A DNA stretch of 35,188 nt from CAYMMX01 sp964391675 (GCA_964391675.1 CAYMMX010000013.1:1-35188); one strand, 5' to 3'; counted from the stretch's first letter, positions 17,601 through 25,172 are shown. Program-made: numbers and translations. Notes: a model not told the origin generated them from the sequence alone.

Positions 17601-17870
17601 TTAAATTTAACAGGTGCAGATTACGTTATACATTATGATCCATGGTGGAATCCTGCAGTTGAAGATCAAGCAACAGATAGAGCTTATCGTATCGGACAAA
17701 AGAAAAAGGTTTTTGTATATAGACTTATTACAAAGAATACAGTTGAAGAAAAAATTCAAAAACTTAAACAGGTTAAAAGAAATCTGGTAGATAGCATAAT
17801 TTCAGTTGACAGGAATATAACAAAATCATTAACAATGGATGATGTAAGAGAAATCTTCTCCGTAGATTAA
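14700..17870 (+). CDS. SNF2/RapA-type DNA translocase with N-terminal SWIM zinc finger
   Basis: The 1056-residue cytoplasmic ATPase opens with a SWIM zinc finger, C69-x-C71-x6-C78-x-H80 (CDC...CKH), used for DNA or protein binding. The middle (about 100-560) is the SNF2-associated N-terminal region of this bacterial class. The helicase core holds motif I DDMGLGKTLQ (near 616), motif II as DESQ (near 713; DEAH or DEAQ is more usual), SGTPIENKLEELWS, and the C-terminal lobe with GGTGLNLT, HYDPWWNPAVE and QATDRAYRIGQ (near 990). Such proteins move along DNA and remodel bound complexes. Their bacterial roles are mostly undefined, with RapA recycling RNA polymerase. The start is GTG with AAGAGAGA upstream. 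No ATG alternative lies near. It converges on nadC seven bases away. Confidence 0.92.
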   Translation: MSTNEFNFKYIKNRATAGSWRRGYETYLKDLILESYPEKNFYKARVKGNFQDSYKTDLIFKKNSIEARCDCPLKEEWCKHAVAVGLKAINEHVYEDFLETKYKIESTFEDENTALINPPAGNFIFHFNPKRKPNFFSILVMSRETGKVVRSIENVLKALIEAQKSDSKFELNNFQKIEVAIFQQLLKTSRQDKKAGWYDIPITKFADMFPLLAKAEEVLDEKTKQRLKFTDKEWHLVLSVNSSNVGNVMLALEWRRPDKDEVYPFEEIRYFSRHLKWGRYKNVIFPTNIPVSLVPQNLIKASFTDLKDADGGKFIYEELPKLQKNMEVQISDSINKLMIEKRPPLNIVTLGIDYDQSLKASLEFEYDGVKVPYSKTSEKTPYVTIKKDDNLYWIKRNLEHEQASYNMLLACKFVPMQTNNLALEKENAIDFYNYYIKQAGDGWKFIEKDDMNFFKIIEEPFKLKAEVKFCENSTDGFEISLYGQVGEDIIKFDDIYDTIQSGEKYSRIRSLGFVEYPAQDIYSMMRSFNSFDVYRNNEDKFIVKTYRAGLLNELENLGIDLVLSDNFSEFWTQMSTFSTSEDVTFPNSIKADLREYQSKGFSWLWFMYKYGLNGILADDMGLGKTLQALTLLQKAKDEDGSMPTLVICPTSVVFNWEAEIQKFAPELTCLKLSGIERKQMFKEIPEHDIIITSYALVRRDIEKLKKINFRYIILDESQNIKNALSQTAQAVKKLISQHKLALSGTPIENKLEELWSVFDFLMPGFLFSISEFNFRYVTPIMERADKTVEKRLKLQIYPFILRRMKRDVAKDLPDKIENIAYCELTSEQRDFYLDVLDSTKEELFKSIEQNGLEKSRMSIFSALLRLRQICCHPRLYDKEGFKGKINSGKFEHLKEMLEEIISEGHRILLFSQFVDMLDLIKDWLNREAIPYEYLTGKTKDRQGAVERFNSSSSIPIFLVSLKAGGTGLNLTGADYVIHYDPWWNPAVEDQATDRAYRIGQKKKVFVYRLITKNTVEEKIQKLKQVKRNLVDSIISVDRNITKSLTMDDVREIFSVD

Positions 17871-17877
17871 AATAAAT

Positions 17878-18717
17878 TTATATATCAATAGCTAAATCAA
17901 GAGTATTTGCCTTTGCAACAATTGAACTTGATGAAATTATATCAACACCGGTTGAAGCTATTTCATAAACAGTATTAAGATTAACATTTCCGCTTGCTTC
18001 CACTATTGCTTTTTTATTAACAAGGCTACAAGCTTCCTTCATTTGCTTTATAGGCATATTATCTAACATTATTATATCTACATTACAACCTAAAGCTTCT
18101 TTTACCTGCTCAAGAGTATCACATTCTACTTCGATTTTATGGGTATGTGATAAATGTCTTCTTATTTTGTCTACAGCATTAGTAATAGACCCGCTAAGAC
18201 GTATGTGGTTATCTTTTATCATCACACAATCAGATAAATTGAATCTATGCAATGCTGCACCGCCAATTTTTACAGCATATTTTTCAAACAATCTAAAATT
18301 TGGAGTTGTTTTTCTCGTATCTACTATTTTAGCAGAATATTCGCCTATCGCTTTTTGATACTTATTTGTTTCAGTTGCTATTCCACTCAAACGCTGTATA
18401 TAATTAAGTGCCGTCCTCTCTCCAATTAAGATAAATCTGGCAGGGCCTGATATTTCAGCGATTTTATCGCCCTTGGCTATAGAATCGCCATCCTTAAAGT
18501 AAAAATTTATCTTAATCTTATTTGACAAAATATAAAATACTTTCTCAAATACTTTACAACCACATAGAATACCATTTTCTCTGGTCATTAAAAAACCGGA
18601 TAAAAAATCATTTTCTTCAGTTAAAAATTCTGTTGTAATGTCGCAAAAACCAATATCTTCTTCCAATGCAGACTTAACATGTTTTTCTATAATAAAATCA
18701 TGCAAAATACTATTCAT
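17878..18717 (-). CDS. nadC: quinolinate phosphoribosyltransferase (decarboxylating)
   Basis: NadC converts quinolinate and PRPP to nicotinate mononucleotide, the third step of de novo NAD synthesis. The 279-residue length is normal. Recognisable stretches are EEDIGFCDITTE near the N-terminus, ERTALNYIQRLSGIAT, VDTRKTTPNFRLFEKYAVKIGG, HRFNLSDCVMIKDNHI, and EVECDTLEQV followed by DIIMLDNM. The conserved Arg, Lys and His residues that bind PRPP and quinolinate are all in place. AAGGAG lies about eight bases upstream of the ATG. The gene follows nadB by 13 bases and is surely co-transcribed with it. NadA is not in the window. Confidence 0.96.
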   Translation of the reverse strand: MNSILHDFIIEKHVKSALEEDIGFCDITTEFLTEENDFLSGFLMTRENGILCGCKVFEKVFYILSNKIKINFYFKDGDSIAKGDKIAEISGPARFILIGERTALNYIQRLSGIATETNKYQKAIGEYSAKIVDTRKTTPNFRLFEKYAVKIGGAALHRFNLSDCVMIKDNHIRLSGSITNAVDKIRRHLSHTHKIEVECDTLEQVKEALGCNVDIIMLDNMPIKQMKEACSLVNKKAIVEASGNVNLNTVYEIASTGVDIISSSSIVAKANTLDLAIDI

Positions 18718-18730
18718 ATTTTTTTGCTCC

Positions 18731-20344
18731 TTAAACTAAACTGAATTTTCTATCTAATTTTGAAATGCAACTATGTTCAGCAATTGCATTGGTTTTAGGA
18801 TAATCTGTTCTGTAATGAGCTCCGCGTGATTCTCTTCTGTTAATTGCAGAATCTATAATCAATTCTGCTACTGTTAGCATATTTTTAAGCTCATATTCCC
18901 ATTTATTAAAACATTTAATTGATTCAGGTATTTTTGACTTAATTGAACTAATACGTTCTTTAGCAATTTTAAGTTCTTTTTCATTCCTTAAGATTCCAAC
19001 ATAATTCCACATTATAGTTTGTATTTCTAACTTAAAAGCATCCATATCATATTCATCATATTCATAATCGCTCATATATAAATCAACTACGTTTTTGATT
19101 TTTTTATCAATTTGCTTTGGCGGTATCAAATCAATATTACTTAAAAAATTTGATAATTGATAAGCACAAACAACACATTCCAATAAAGAATTACTTGCCA
19201 ATCTATTTGCGCCATGTAAACCGGTAGATGCTACTTCGCCTATAGCATAGAGACCTTTAACTGAAGTTTCGCTATCTAAATTAGTTTTAATTCCTCCCAT
19301 TGAATAATGAGCTGCAGGTGAAACAGGAATATAGTCTTTAGAAATATCTATACCATTTTCTTCGCAAATTCTTGTTATGTTTGGGAACCTCTTTTGAAGC
19401 ATTAATTTATTCAAGTGAGTTGAGTTTAAATAAACATTTTTTAAGTTCTGTTCCTTCATTTCATTAAAAATTGCTCTTGTCACTATATCTCTGGCTGCAA
19501 GTTCTTTTTTTTCACTGTATTTCTCCATAAATTCAATACCATCGGAATTTACAAGTTTTGCACCCTCTCCTCTTACAGCTTCAGAGATCAAGAATCTATT
19601 TTCGTCAACATCCAGAGCTAAAGCTGTGGGATGAAATTGGATAAATTCCATATCCTGAATAATCGCCCCTGCATTATAAGCCAGTGCAATTCCATCCGCA
19701 GTTGCAACAGAAGGATTTGTTGTATATTTATATAATTGTCCTAAACCGCCTGAAGCTAATATAACGGCAGAAGAATATACAACTTCATATTCTTGAGTCA
19801 AATCATTAAATGCAATTAAACCTTTACATTCATTCTTTGAATCAGTAAGTAATTCTACAGCTAAAGTTTGTTCATAAATTTCAATATTGCTGTCTTTTAG
19901 AGCTCTTTGTGTCAACACTTTTTCTATTCCACGTCCGGTAGCATCACCTCCGGAATGTAATATTCTATTTACACTGTGAGCTGCTTCAAGAGTTAAGAAA
20001 AAATCTTCATTTTCGTTTTTATCAAATTCAACACCATAATTTAGTAAATCTTTTATAACGTAATCTGAATTTTCTGATATAAATTTTGTAATTCCAAATT
20101 CGCTTAATCCAGCACCCGCTTTAAGAGTGTCTTTAATATGTAAACTTGTAGAATCTTTTTTATTTTCATCAAGGACAGCTACTATACCACCTTGAGCATA
20201 ACGTGAATTACTTTCTCCAATTTTGGATTTTGTAATTAAAAGTAAACCATCAGAAAGTTTACACTTCTGGCTGATTTTTAAAGCAGCATAAAGTCCTGCG
20301 ATTCCACCTCCAATTATTACGGCTGAGTATTTTGAATGTTTCAT
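18731..20344 (-). CDS. nadB: L-aspartate oxidase
   Basis: NadB oxidises L-aspartate to iminoaspartate, the first step of de novo NAD synthesis. In anaerobes fumarate can replace oxygen as acceptor. The 537-residue flavoprotein has the FAD-binding VIIGGGIAGLYAAL at its start, SRYAQGGIVAV, HSGGDATGRG (about 130), FHPTAL, SEAVRGEGA, YSMGGIKTN and HGANRLASNSLLECVV (about 375). These distinguish NadB from plain fumarate reductase flavoproteins. The C-terminal helical domain is complete, with ESRGAHYRTDYP. A hairpin placed over the ribosome site may control its translation. It is downstream of the O-methyltransferase gene and upstream of nadC. Confidence 0.95.
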   Translation of the reverse strand: MKHSKYSAVIIGGGIAGLYAALKISQKCKLSDGLLLITKSKIGESNSRYAQGGIVAVLDENKKDSTSLHIKDTLKAGAGLSEFGITKFISENSDYVIKDLLNYGVEFDKNENEDFFLTLEAAHSVNRILHSGGDATGRGIEKVLTQRALKDSNIEIYEQTLAVELLTDSKNECKGLIAFNDLTQEYEVVYSSAVILASGGLGQLYKYTTNPSVATADGIALAYNAGAIIQDMEFIQFHPTALALDVDENRFLISEAVRGEGAKLVNSDGIEFMEKYSEKKELAARDIVTRAIFNEMKEQNLKNVYLNSTHLNKLMLQKRFPNITRICEENGIDISKDYIPVSPAAHYSMGGIKTNLDSETSVKGLYAIGEVASTGLHGANRLASNSLLECVVCAYQLSNFLSNIDLIPPKQIDKKIKNVVDLYMSDYEYDEYDMDAFKLEIQTIMWNYVGILRNEKELKIAKERISSIKSKIPESIKCFNKWEYELKNMLTVAELIIDSAINRRESRGAHYRTDYPKTNAIAEHSCISKLDRKFSLV

Positions 20345-20370
20345 ATATTAAAGTCCCTACTTTTAATATA
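20344..20370 (-). promoter_or_regulatory. inverted repeat enclosing the nadB ribosome-binding site
   Basis: On the plus strand TATATTAAAGT (20344-20354) and ACTTTTAATATA (20359-20370) form an 11-pair stem with one bulged base and loop CCCT. In the nadB message the loop reads AGGG, the only Shine-Dalgarno-like sequence before the ATG. The start codon touches the stem. It could be an RNA element gating translation or a DNA operator for an NAD repressor. Confidence 0.5.
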
Positions 20371-20415
20371 TTCTAAATCAAACAAAAAATTATTTCCATA
20401 TATAATATTTTAAAG

Positions 20416-20958
20416 CTAAAGCTTATACGCCAACAACATTCCGCCAGGTAAATCCAGAATTTCGACTTGATAATGATTGTCTGATTTTATTTTTTCTACA
20501 AATGGAGCAACTTTATCAGGATGAGATGTTATATTGTCTGCTGTAATTATTCCTCCACTTATGATTTTGGAATCAAGCATTTCAAAATATTTTAAATATT
20601 CACTTTTATTCGCATCAATAAAAACAAAATCAAATTGATTATCTAAATCCGCAATAATATCAATAGCTGAACCTTGCTTAATTGTTATAATATGATCCAC
20701 TTTACATTTTTTAAAATTTTCTCGTGCAAGAATAATACGTTTTTCCCAGTATTCAATAGTTGTTAAATAACCACCTGTTTCAATCAGTGCTTTAGCAAGC
20801 CAAATACCTGAATAACCATTTGATGTCCCAATTTCTAAAACGTTTTTTGAACCGGAAATTTTAATCAACATATTTAAAAAATTAGCACTTTGATGCGATA
20901 TATTCCAGAATTCTTTTTGTGTATTTTCCAATTCCTGTATAACTTTGATACACTCCAA
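20416..20958 (-). CDS. class I SAM-dependent O-methyltransferase (caffeoyl-CoA OMT-like)
   Basis: The 180-residue protein has the SAM-binding VLEIGTSNGYSGIWLA (about 40-55), an acidic residue at the end of strand 2 (TTIEYW), a GSAIDII segment and FDFVFIDANKSEY with the metal/SAM-binding Asp. It ends in LPGGMLLAYKL. This is the family 3 O-methyltransferase (COMT/TrmR-like) pattern, somewhat short against the usual 200-220 residues. Related bacterial proteins act on catechols or on tRNA hydroxyuridine (TrmR). The substrate is not evident here. It starts 10 bases after the beta-propeller gene and lies 71 bases before nadB, in the same direction. Confidence 0.8.
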   Translation of the reverse strand: MECIKVIQELENTQKEFWNISHQSANFLNMLIKISGSKNVLEIGTSNGYSGIWLAKALIETGGYLTTIEYWEKRIILARENFKKCKVDHIITIKQGSAIDIIADLDNQFDFVFIDANKSEYLKYFEMLDSKIISGGIITADNITSHPDKVAPFVEKIKSDNHYQVEILDLPGGMLLAYKL

Positions 20959-20968
20959 TACTCTGTCC

Positions 20969-22423
20969 TCACTTGTTAATTTTCTTTACTGTAGGAACAA
21001 TAACAATATCACTTACAGGGATTTCCAAATTATTAGTTTTAATAACAAGTTTCTTGTCTAAATCAATAACAGAATATTTATCCATTTTAGTATCCATTAT
21101 AAGAGCTATATTTGTATTTTTAATCTGGTAAATTTTAGTTGAAAAACCATTAGTTTTTAAATAAATTTTATCAGTTAATTCATCATCTATTGCATTTATA
21201 ACTTGAATAACATTATTTTGTGCAGATAAAACAAAGATTCTATCTTTATAAGATATCATATCAATTGGCTTTAAATCAACATCAATCTCTTTAATTAAAC
21301 TCAACATTGCATAATCGATTATAGCTACACGATTTTTTGTCCTGCTTGTTAAATAAATTTTACCATTAGAATAAATGATTTTCGAAACATTAGGAAAACT
21401 TCCAACATTTTTCATTATAAAATCATTATCAATTTCTATAACCCATACATTGTTATTTTTTTTATCCGTATAAAATAATTTTTTACCGTCATAACTTATA
21501 GATAATTTTGCACACATGCCTTTAACTTTAATTTTTTGCTTTAAAGTCATTGTACTTAAATCAATTACATAAATCGCAGATTCCTCTGGACTTGAAACAT
21601 AAGCAATATTTTTTGCCTTATCAATAACAATTTCTTCTGCATTAGTAGTTAAATCAATTTGTCTTATAACTCTTTCATCAGCCAAAGATATAACGTTAAC
21701 AAAAGTTTTACCAAAACACGTTGAAAGTATAAACTTTTCATCAGGGGTAGATTCAATACTAATAGGAATAGAATTTTGTGCAAGTGCATATAATGGTTTA
21801 CTTGCTTCAGCAGCTACGACTTGAATGTTTTTTGAATAACACGTTGCTATATAAAGAGTTTTATCCTGAAGTTGAGCAACTTTTGATACTAAATTCTTAT
21901 CTGTCTGGGATGTTTTAACGGTTCTTCTCTCTAAAAAGCGTTCCGGAGCTACCTTTAATCCAACATCTACAGCAGTTGGTATTTGTAAATTTCCAATAAT
22001 GCCTTTTATGCTGTCAGGAATAATAAGACCTGAAGGAACTAGCATGTCCTGAGGTAACAGTCCTGTCCTAACCTCAATAAGCGGATCTTTCATATTTAAC
22101 ACAGTTTTTCTGCCGCTCTGATCCGTGATAACTTTTAAAAGAGTAAAATCATTATTGAAAACTACAATATCAGGTTTATCAATAATTCCTTTACTCGCCG
22201 GAACAGTATTCTTAATTTCTAACGAATCAACCTTCTTTACTAACGCGGGATACAAAGGTAAATATAAAGTACCATCAGGCAAAGTGATTAAACCGTCAAA
22301 TCTAAAATCTGTTTTTGCATAACTGCTTTTAATTATACTTTTAACATTATCAGGAATTTTAGCTGCATAAACACTTGATGTTGTGAAAAATAATATTATT
22401 AAAGTTGATAAAATTCTCTTCAT
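20969..22423 (-). CDS. exported YVTN-type beta-propeller protein
   Basis: The 484-residue product has a signal peptide (MKRILSTLIILFF...VYA-A) and a region of about 150 residues that I cannot place (DGLITLPDGTLYLPLYPALV, then a segment with a repeated LPQDMLVPSGL feature). From about 190 to 475 come repeated blades such as AYVSSPEESAIYVIDLSTMTL, LFYTDKKNNNVWVIEID, IYLTSRTKNRVAIIDY and IFVLSAQNNVIQVINA. This is the YVTN/NHL-like propeller pattern of roughly six or seven blades, usually a binding scaffold in periplasm or surface. No catalytic residues are visible. It is the first gene of the run leading to nadB and nadC. The link to NAD synthesis may be positional only. Confidence 0.75.
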   Translation of the reverse strand: MKRILSTLIILFFTTSSVYAAKIPDNVKSIIKSSYAKTDFRFDGLITLPDGTLYLPLYPALVKKVDSLEIKNTVPASKGIIDKPDIVVFNNDFTLLKVITDQSGRKTVLNMKDPLIEVRTGLLPQDMLVPSGLIIPDSIKGIIGNLQIPTAVDVGLKVAPERFLERRTVKTSQTDKNLVSKVAQLQDKTLYIATCYSKNIQVVAAEASKPLYALAQNSIPISIESTPDEKFILSTCFGKTFVNVISLADERVIRQIDLTTNAEEIVIDKAKNIAYVSSPEESAIYVIDLSTMTLKQKIKVKGMCAKLSISYDGKKLFYTDKKNNNVWVIEIDNDFIMKNVGSFPNVSKIIYSNGKIYLTSRTKNRVAIIDYAMLSLIKEIDVDLKPIDMISYKDRIFVLSAQNNVIQVINAIDDELTDKIYLKTNGFSTKIYQIKNTNIALIMDTKMDKYSVIDLDKKLVIKTNNLEIPVSDIVIVPTVKKINK

Positions 22424-22593
22424 ACATACATGTTATAACAAGAACGACTTAATCTAGAACAATATTAATTTTTTGTAACAAGTAAAAAAATAAGTAGTTG
22501 ACAATTTTTTTAAGCTATATAAGACTTTGAGAAATCTTGGGTACTAAAAAAAGTTTCTTCTTAACAAAACTTTAAATAATAAAAGTTAAACGC
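22424..22593. other. upstream part of the 572-bp gene-free stretch
   Basis: This AT-rich region lies between the divergent beta-propeller gene and the small-RNA promoter. It holds a TATAAC-like -10 for the beta-propeller gene near its start. There is also a seven-pair inverted repeat AAAGTTT/AAACTTT near 22551-22575 without a T-tail. No reading frame or tRNA is seen. Confidence 0.4.
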
Positions 22594-22621
22594 TTGACAT
22601 TTAATTTTGTTATGTCATAAT
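22594..22621 (+). promoter_or_regulatory. sigma-70-type promoter of the small-RNA candidate
   Basis: A perfect -35 TTGACA (22594-22599) and -10 CATAAT (22616-22621, five of six) are separated by 16 bp. This is one of the best vegetative promoter matches seen in the window, and it drives no protein gene. Confidence 0.75.
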
Positions 22622-22626
22622 AAAAG

Positions 22627-22774
22627 AGTGGATTTAAGTGTAGCTGAAACACTAAATAGCAAATAAACTCAAAATCATTAACCCCAAAACATATAAACTC
22701 CTAAATATAAACACTAAAAAGAGACCATTAGGATGCAGAAAACGACCCACTCTATAACTAGAGTGGTTTTTTTT
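22627..22774 (+). ncRNA. candidate orphan small RNA, about 145 nt
   Basis: Transcription predicted from the promoter just upstream would start near 22627 and stop at a textbook terminator. The 5' end has hairpin AGTGT (22637-22641), loop AGCTGAA, ACACT (22649-22653). A long A/C-rich, poorly paired middle contains ATAAACTC twice and ACTCCT (22697-22702), complementary to a Shine-Dalgarno AGGAGT. The 5' GAGTGG (22626-22631) is complementary to CCACTC (22747-22752), the left arm of the terminator, so the ends may pair or compete with termination. There is no ATG frame with a ribosome site, and no plus-strand gene follows for 2.5 kb. The layout suits a trans-acting small RNA. The layout recalls cyanobacterial Yfr1, but I see no firm homology. 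Confidence 0.65.
22747..22774 (+). terminator. intrinsic terminator of the small-RNA candidate
   Basis: A perfect eight-pair stem CCACTCTA (22747-22754), loop TAAC, TAGAGTGG (22759-22766) is followed by eight T (22767-22774). Confidence 0.9.
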
Positions 22775-22775
22775 A

Positions 22776-22995
22776 TATTAATATCCGGATTACCACTAAA
22801 TCAATATGAACAGTAGTATGTAAGTTTTATAATGAACTATAAACTTTTTTTAAAATCATAAAGGCTTTATTTTTACATAATTTCATATACTAATCAATTG
22901 TAAAATATTAATTAGTGTATATATTACGCTTTTAAAATGTGGGAATCCTTTATGGAAGTAAATTCTACGCTTTTAAAAATTGTAATATACTATAG
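22776..22995. other. downstream part of the gene-free stretch
   Basis: No gene is seen. A bulged hairpin with AAGTTT/AAACTT arms near 22822-22845, followed by a T-run, could be a second weak terminator. A 12-bp direct repeat ACGCTTTTAAAA occurs at about 22926-22937 and 22969-22980, 43 bp apart. The rest is featureless AT-rich DNA up to the cca stop codon. Confidence 0.4.
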
Positions 22996-24408
22996 CTAGT
23001 TATTTAGCAGGAATTTAACAGCCTCATCACGTGTTGTTATTTCTCCTGATATTTGTGCCTCTTTTAAATTTTTAATTACATTTCCGAGCTCAATAGATGG
23101 CTTCATGTTTAACAACTCCATAATCTCTTCACCTGAAAGAAGTTTTGGCAAAGGTTTTAGAAAATCCTTTATGCTTAAATAGTAATCTAAAAGTAGCTGG
23201 AGATTATTAATATTTTTTTCTACAATTTCATCTGTTATCTCTACTCCCCTTGCAGATAGTCTATCTGCCATTGCAAGAATAATTATATCAATAACGTTGT
23301 TTTCCATTTTTCTCACAAAACGCATTTTAATTTTATCGTTTAATTCACTTGAACTGACAACATGCGAAGGATATATATGATTTTTTACCATTTTAGAAAT
23401 ATATTCAATTTGTTTCTTTGAGAATTTTAATTTTTTAAGCAGATTTATGCACATTTTTGAGCCGACATCATCATGTTTAATAAACCTGTGTTTCCCCGTT
23501 TCATCTTCAATTGTCCAAGTATCAGGCTTACCGATGTCATGTAAAAATCCTGCAAATTTCAAATGAGCAAGTCTTGTATTACCACCAAAATCCAGACTGT
23601 TCAAATGAGTTTGAACATCCAAAGGTGATGATTCAAAAATATATTGAATTTGTTTTACAACCTCTATTGAATGTTCAAATAGTCCCAAATGATGATGTAA
23701 ATTTGGCGGAACATTTTTTAATTCCTGAGATGCCGGTAATAATTCAGCTAACAAACCTGAATTATCCATTAATTTTAAAGCATTTGAACTATGTCGACCT
23801 GAAAACATTTTTAATAATTCATAATTTATTCTTTCAAAAGCAGTTTGTTTAATTAAGGGCGAATGTTTTTTAACAATATTTAGTAACCCTGCATCAATTT
23901 TAAAATTGAGTGCTGCTTGAAATCTAAAAACTCTTAATAAACGCAATGGATCATCTACAAAATTCTGCTCACCAATATGTCGTATTCTTTTATTTTTTAA
24001 ATCACTAAATCCATCATTAGTATCAATAATTTCATTAGTTTTTAAATTTAGAGCAATTGAATTTATTGTTAAATCTCTACGGCTCAAGTCATCTTCGATA
24101 TTATTACCAACAAGTTCAGCGATATCTATTATATTAACCTTATCAGGTAAAACCAATCTGTAAATTTTATTTTGTTCGTCCAATGTTATCAAAGAAGCAT
24201 TCAAAAAATGAGCTAGATCACTGGAAAATTTTTCTGTATTTACATTAGCAACAACTAAATCTTTATCAAAATTTTCATTATCCAAATATAAATCTCTTAA
24301 AATACCTCCTACAAGATAAATCTTTATATCATTCTGACATTTTTTAACATAGTCAGAAATTGACTTAACAATTTTATCATTATTAAGTTTTTCTAATATT
24401 TTATTCAT
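22996..24408 (-). CDS. cca: tRNA nucleotidyltransferase (CCA-adding type) with HD domain
   Basis: This 470-residue class II nucleotidyltransferase builds or repairs the 3' CCA end of tRNAs. The head has LVGGILRD (32-39) and the metal-binding DKD (48-50), then RRDLTINSIAL (about 109-119) and DDPLRLLRVFRFQAAL, which read the incoming base. An HD phosphohydrolase-like domain follows (FAGFLHDIGKPDTW, about 290). CCA-adding enzymes, separate CC- or A-adding enzymes and poly(A) polymerases share this fold. The need for CCA addition is supported by the tRNA-Met at the window start, which lacks an encoded CCA. The ATG overlaps the rsmE stop (ATGA), so the two are co-translated. Confidence 0.88.
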   Translation of the reverse strand: MNKILEKLNNDKIVKSISDYVKKCQNDIKIYLVGGILRDLYLDNENFDKDLVVANVNTEKFSSDLAHFLNASLITLDEQNKIYRLVLPDKVNIIDIAELVGNNIEDDLSRRDLTINSIALNLKTNEIIDTNDGFSDLKNKRIRHIGEQNFVDDPLRLLRVFRFQAALNFKIDAGLLNIVKKHSPLIKQTAFERINYELLKMFSGRHSSNALKLMDNSGLLAELLPASQELKNVPPNLHHHLGLFEHSIEVVKQIQYIFESSPLDVQTHLNSLDFGGNTRLAHLKFAGFLHDIGKPDTWTIEDETGKHRFIKHDDVGSKMCINLLKKLKFSKKQIEYISKMVKNHIYPSHVVSSSELNDKIKMRFVRKMENNVIDIIILAMADRLSARGVEITDEIVEKNINNLQLLLDYYLSIKDFLKPLPKLLSGEEIMELLNMKPSIELGNVIKNLKEAQISGEITTRDEAVKFLLNN

Positions 24409-25142
24409 AATACTATATTTCCTAATGCAACAATAACAGCTGTTTCTGCTCTAAGTATTAATTCACCCAATGAAAGTGTTATTATTTTGTTCTTTTCAAA
24501 AAATTCGAATTCCGAATCAGAAAATCCGCCTTCCGGACCAATAATAACTAAAATTCTTTCATTAGAAGTTATTGGATTTACATTCAAATACTTTTTTAGA
24601 TTAATTTTAGCTTTTCTCTCTGTAAAAGCTAAAATTTTATTAAATTTTTCTTGCAAGATAAGTTCTTCTAATGTTTTAAGCTCAAAGCACTTAGGTATAA
24701 ATGCCCGTTCACATTGTTTAGAAGATTCATACATAATTCTTTGCCATTTTTTAATCTTTTGTTCAATAACATTTTTTTTTAAAGTACAAAAATCCGAATA
24801 AATTGGATAGATTCCATGAACACCTAACTCAGTTGCTTTTTCTATTATTGTATATTGAGAATCACCTCTTAGTGGTGATTGTGCAAGGTATAATTCAAAA
24901 TTAAGCATCTTAGTTGACGGATATTTATCAATAATATCTGCTTCAATAGTATTTAATGAAATATTTTTTATATAAGACTCATATTGAATTTTATTTTCAT
25001 CTATAAATAATAATTTTTCGCCTTTTTTTGCTCTTAAAGACTTAGCAATATGATTATAATTATCCTTATCATTAATTATAATCATATTATTATTTATACA
25101 TTCAGAATTTATAAAAAAATGCGGCACACAAACCTCAATCAT
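24405..25142 (-). CDS. rsmE: 16S rRNA (uracil1498-N3)-methyltransferase RsmE
   Basis: RsmE methylates N3 of U1498 in helix 44 of 16S rRNA and is a SPOUT-fold, knotted methyltransferase. The 245-residue protein begins with the usual VPHFFI, followed by an N-terminal PUA-like domain. LAQSPLRGDSQYTIIEKATELG and ESSKQCERAFIP are typical. The knot holds VIIGPEGGFSDSEFEFF and LSLGELILRAETAVIVALG. The start ATG lacks a clear Shine-Dalgarno, and the predicted transcript leader is only about 17-20 nt. It heads the rsmE-cca pair. Confidence 0.95.
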   Translation of the reverse strand: MIEVCVPHFFINSECINNNMIIINDKDNYNHIAKSLRAKKGEKLLFIDENKIQYESYIKNISLNTIEADIIDKYPSTKMLNFELYLAQSPLRGDSQYTIIEKATELGVHGIYPIYSDFCTLKKNVIEQKIKKWQRIMYESSKQCERAFIPKCFELKTLEELILQEKFNKILAFTERKAKINLKKYLNVNPITSNERILVIIGPEGGFSDSEFEFFEKNKIITLSLGELILRAETAVIVALGNIVL

Positions 25143-25150
25143 TTGATGGA

Positions 25151-25172
25151 TTATTATACTTAAGTATAATAA
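25151..25172. promoter_or_regulatory. perfect 22-bp palindrome over the rsmE promoter
   Basis: The half-site TTATTATACTT (25151-25161) is followed directly by its exact reverse complement (25162-25172). It covers the -10 box and likely start site of rsmE, so it is well placed to be a repressor operator. A TATAAT is embedded in each orientation, so it could also be two overlapping -10 boxes. Confidence 0.55.

Noticed and set aside
22629..22667. GTG-started 12-codon frame at the 5' end of the small RNA (a possible leader peptide)
   Set aside because: No Shine-Dalgarno precedes it and no plus-strand gene follows for it to attenuate; kept only as a remote possibility.
22733..22816. Short frame starting ATGCAGAAAACG inside the small-RNA candidate
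   Set aside because: It runs through the intrinsic terminator and T-run, and its AGG lies only a base from the ATG, too close to be a ribosome site.
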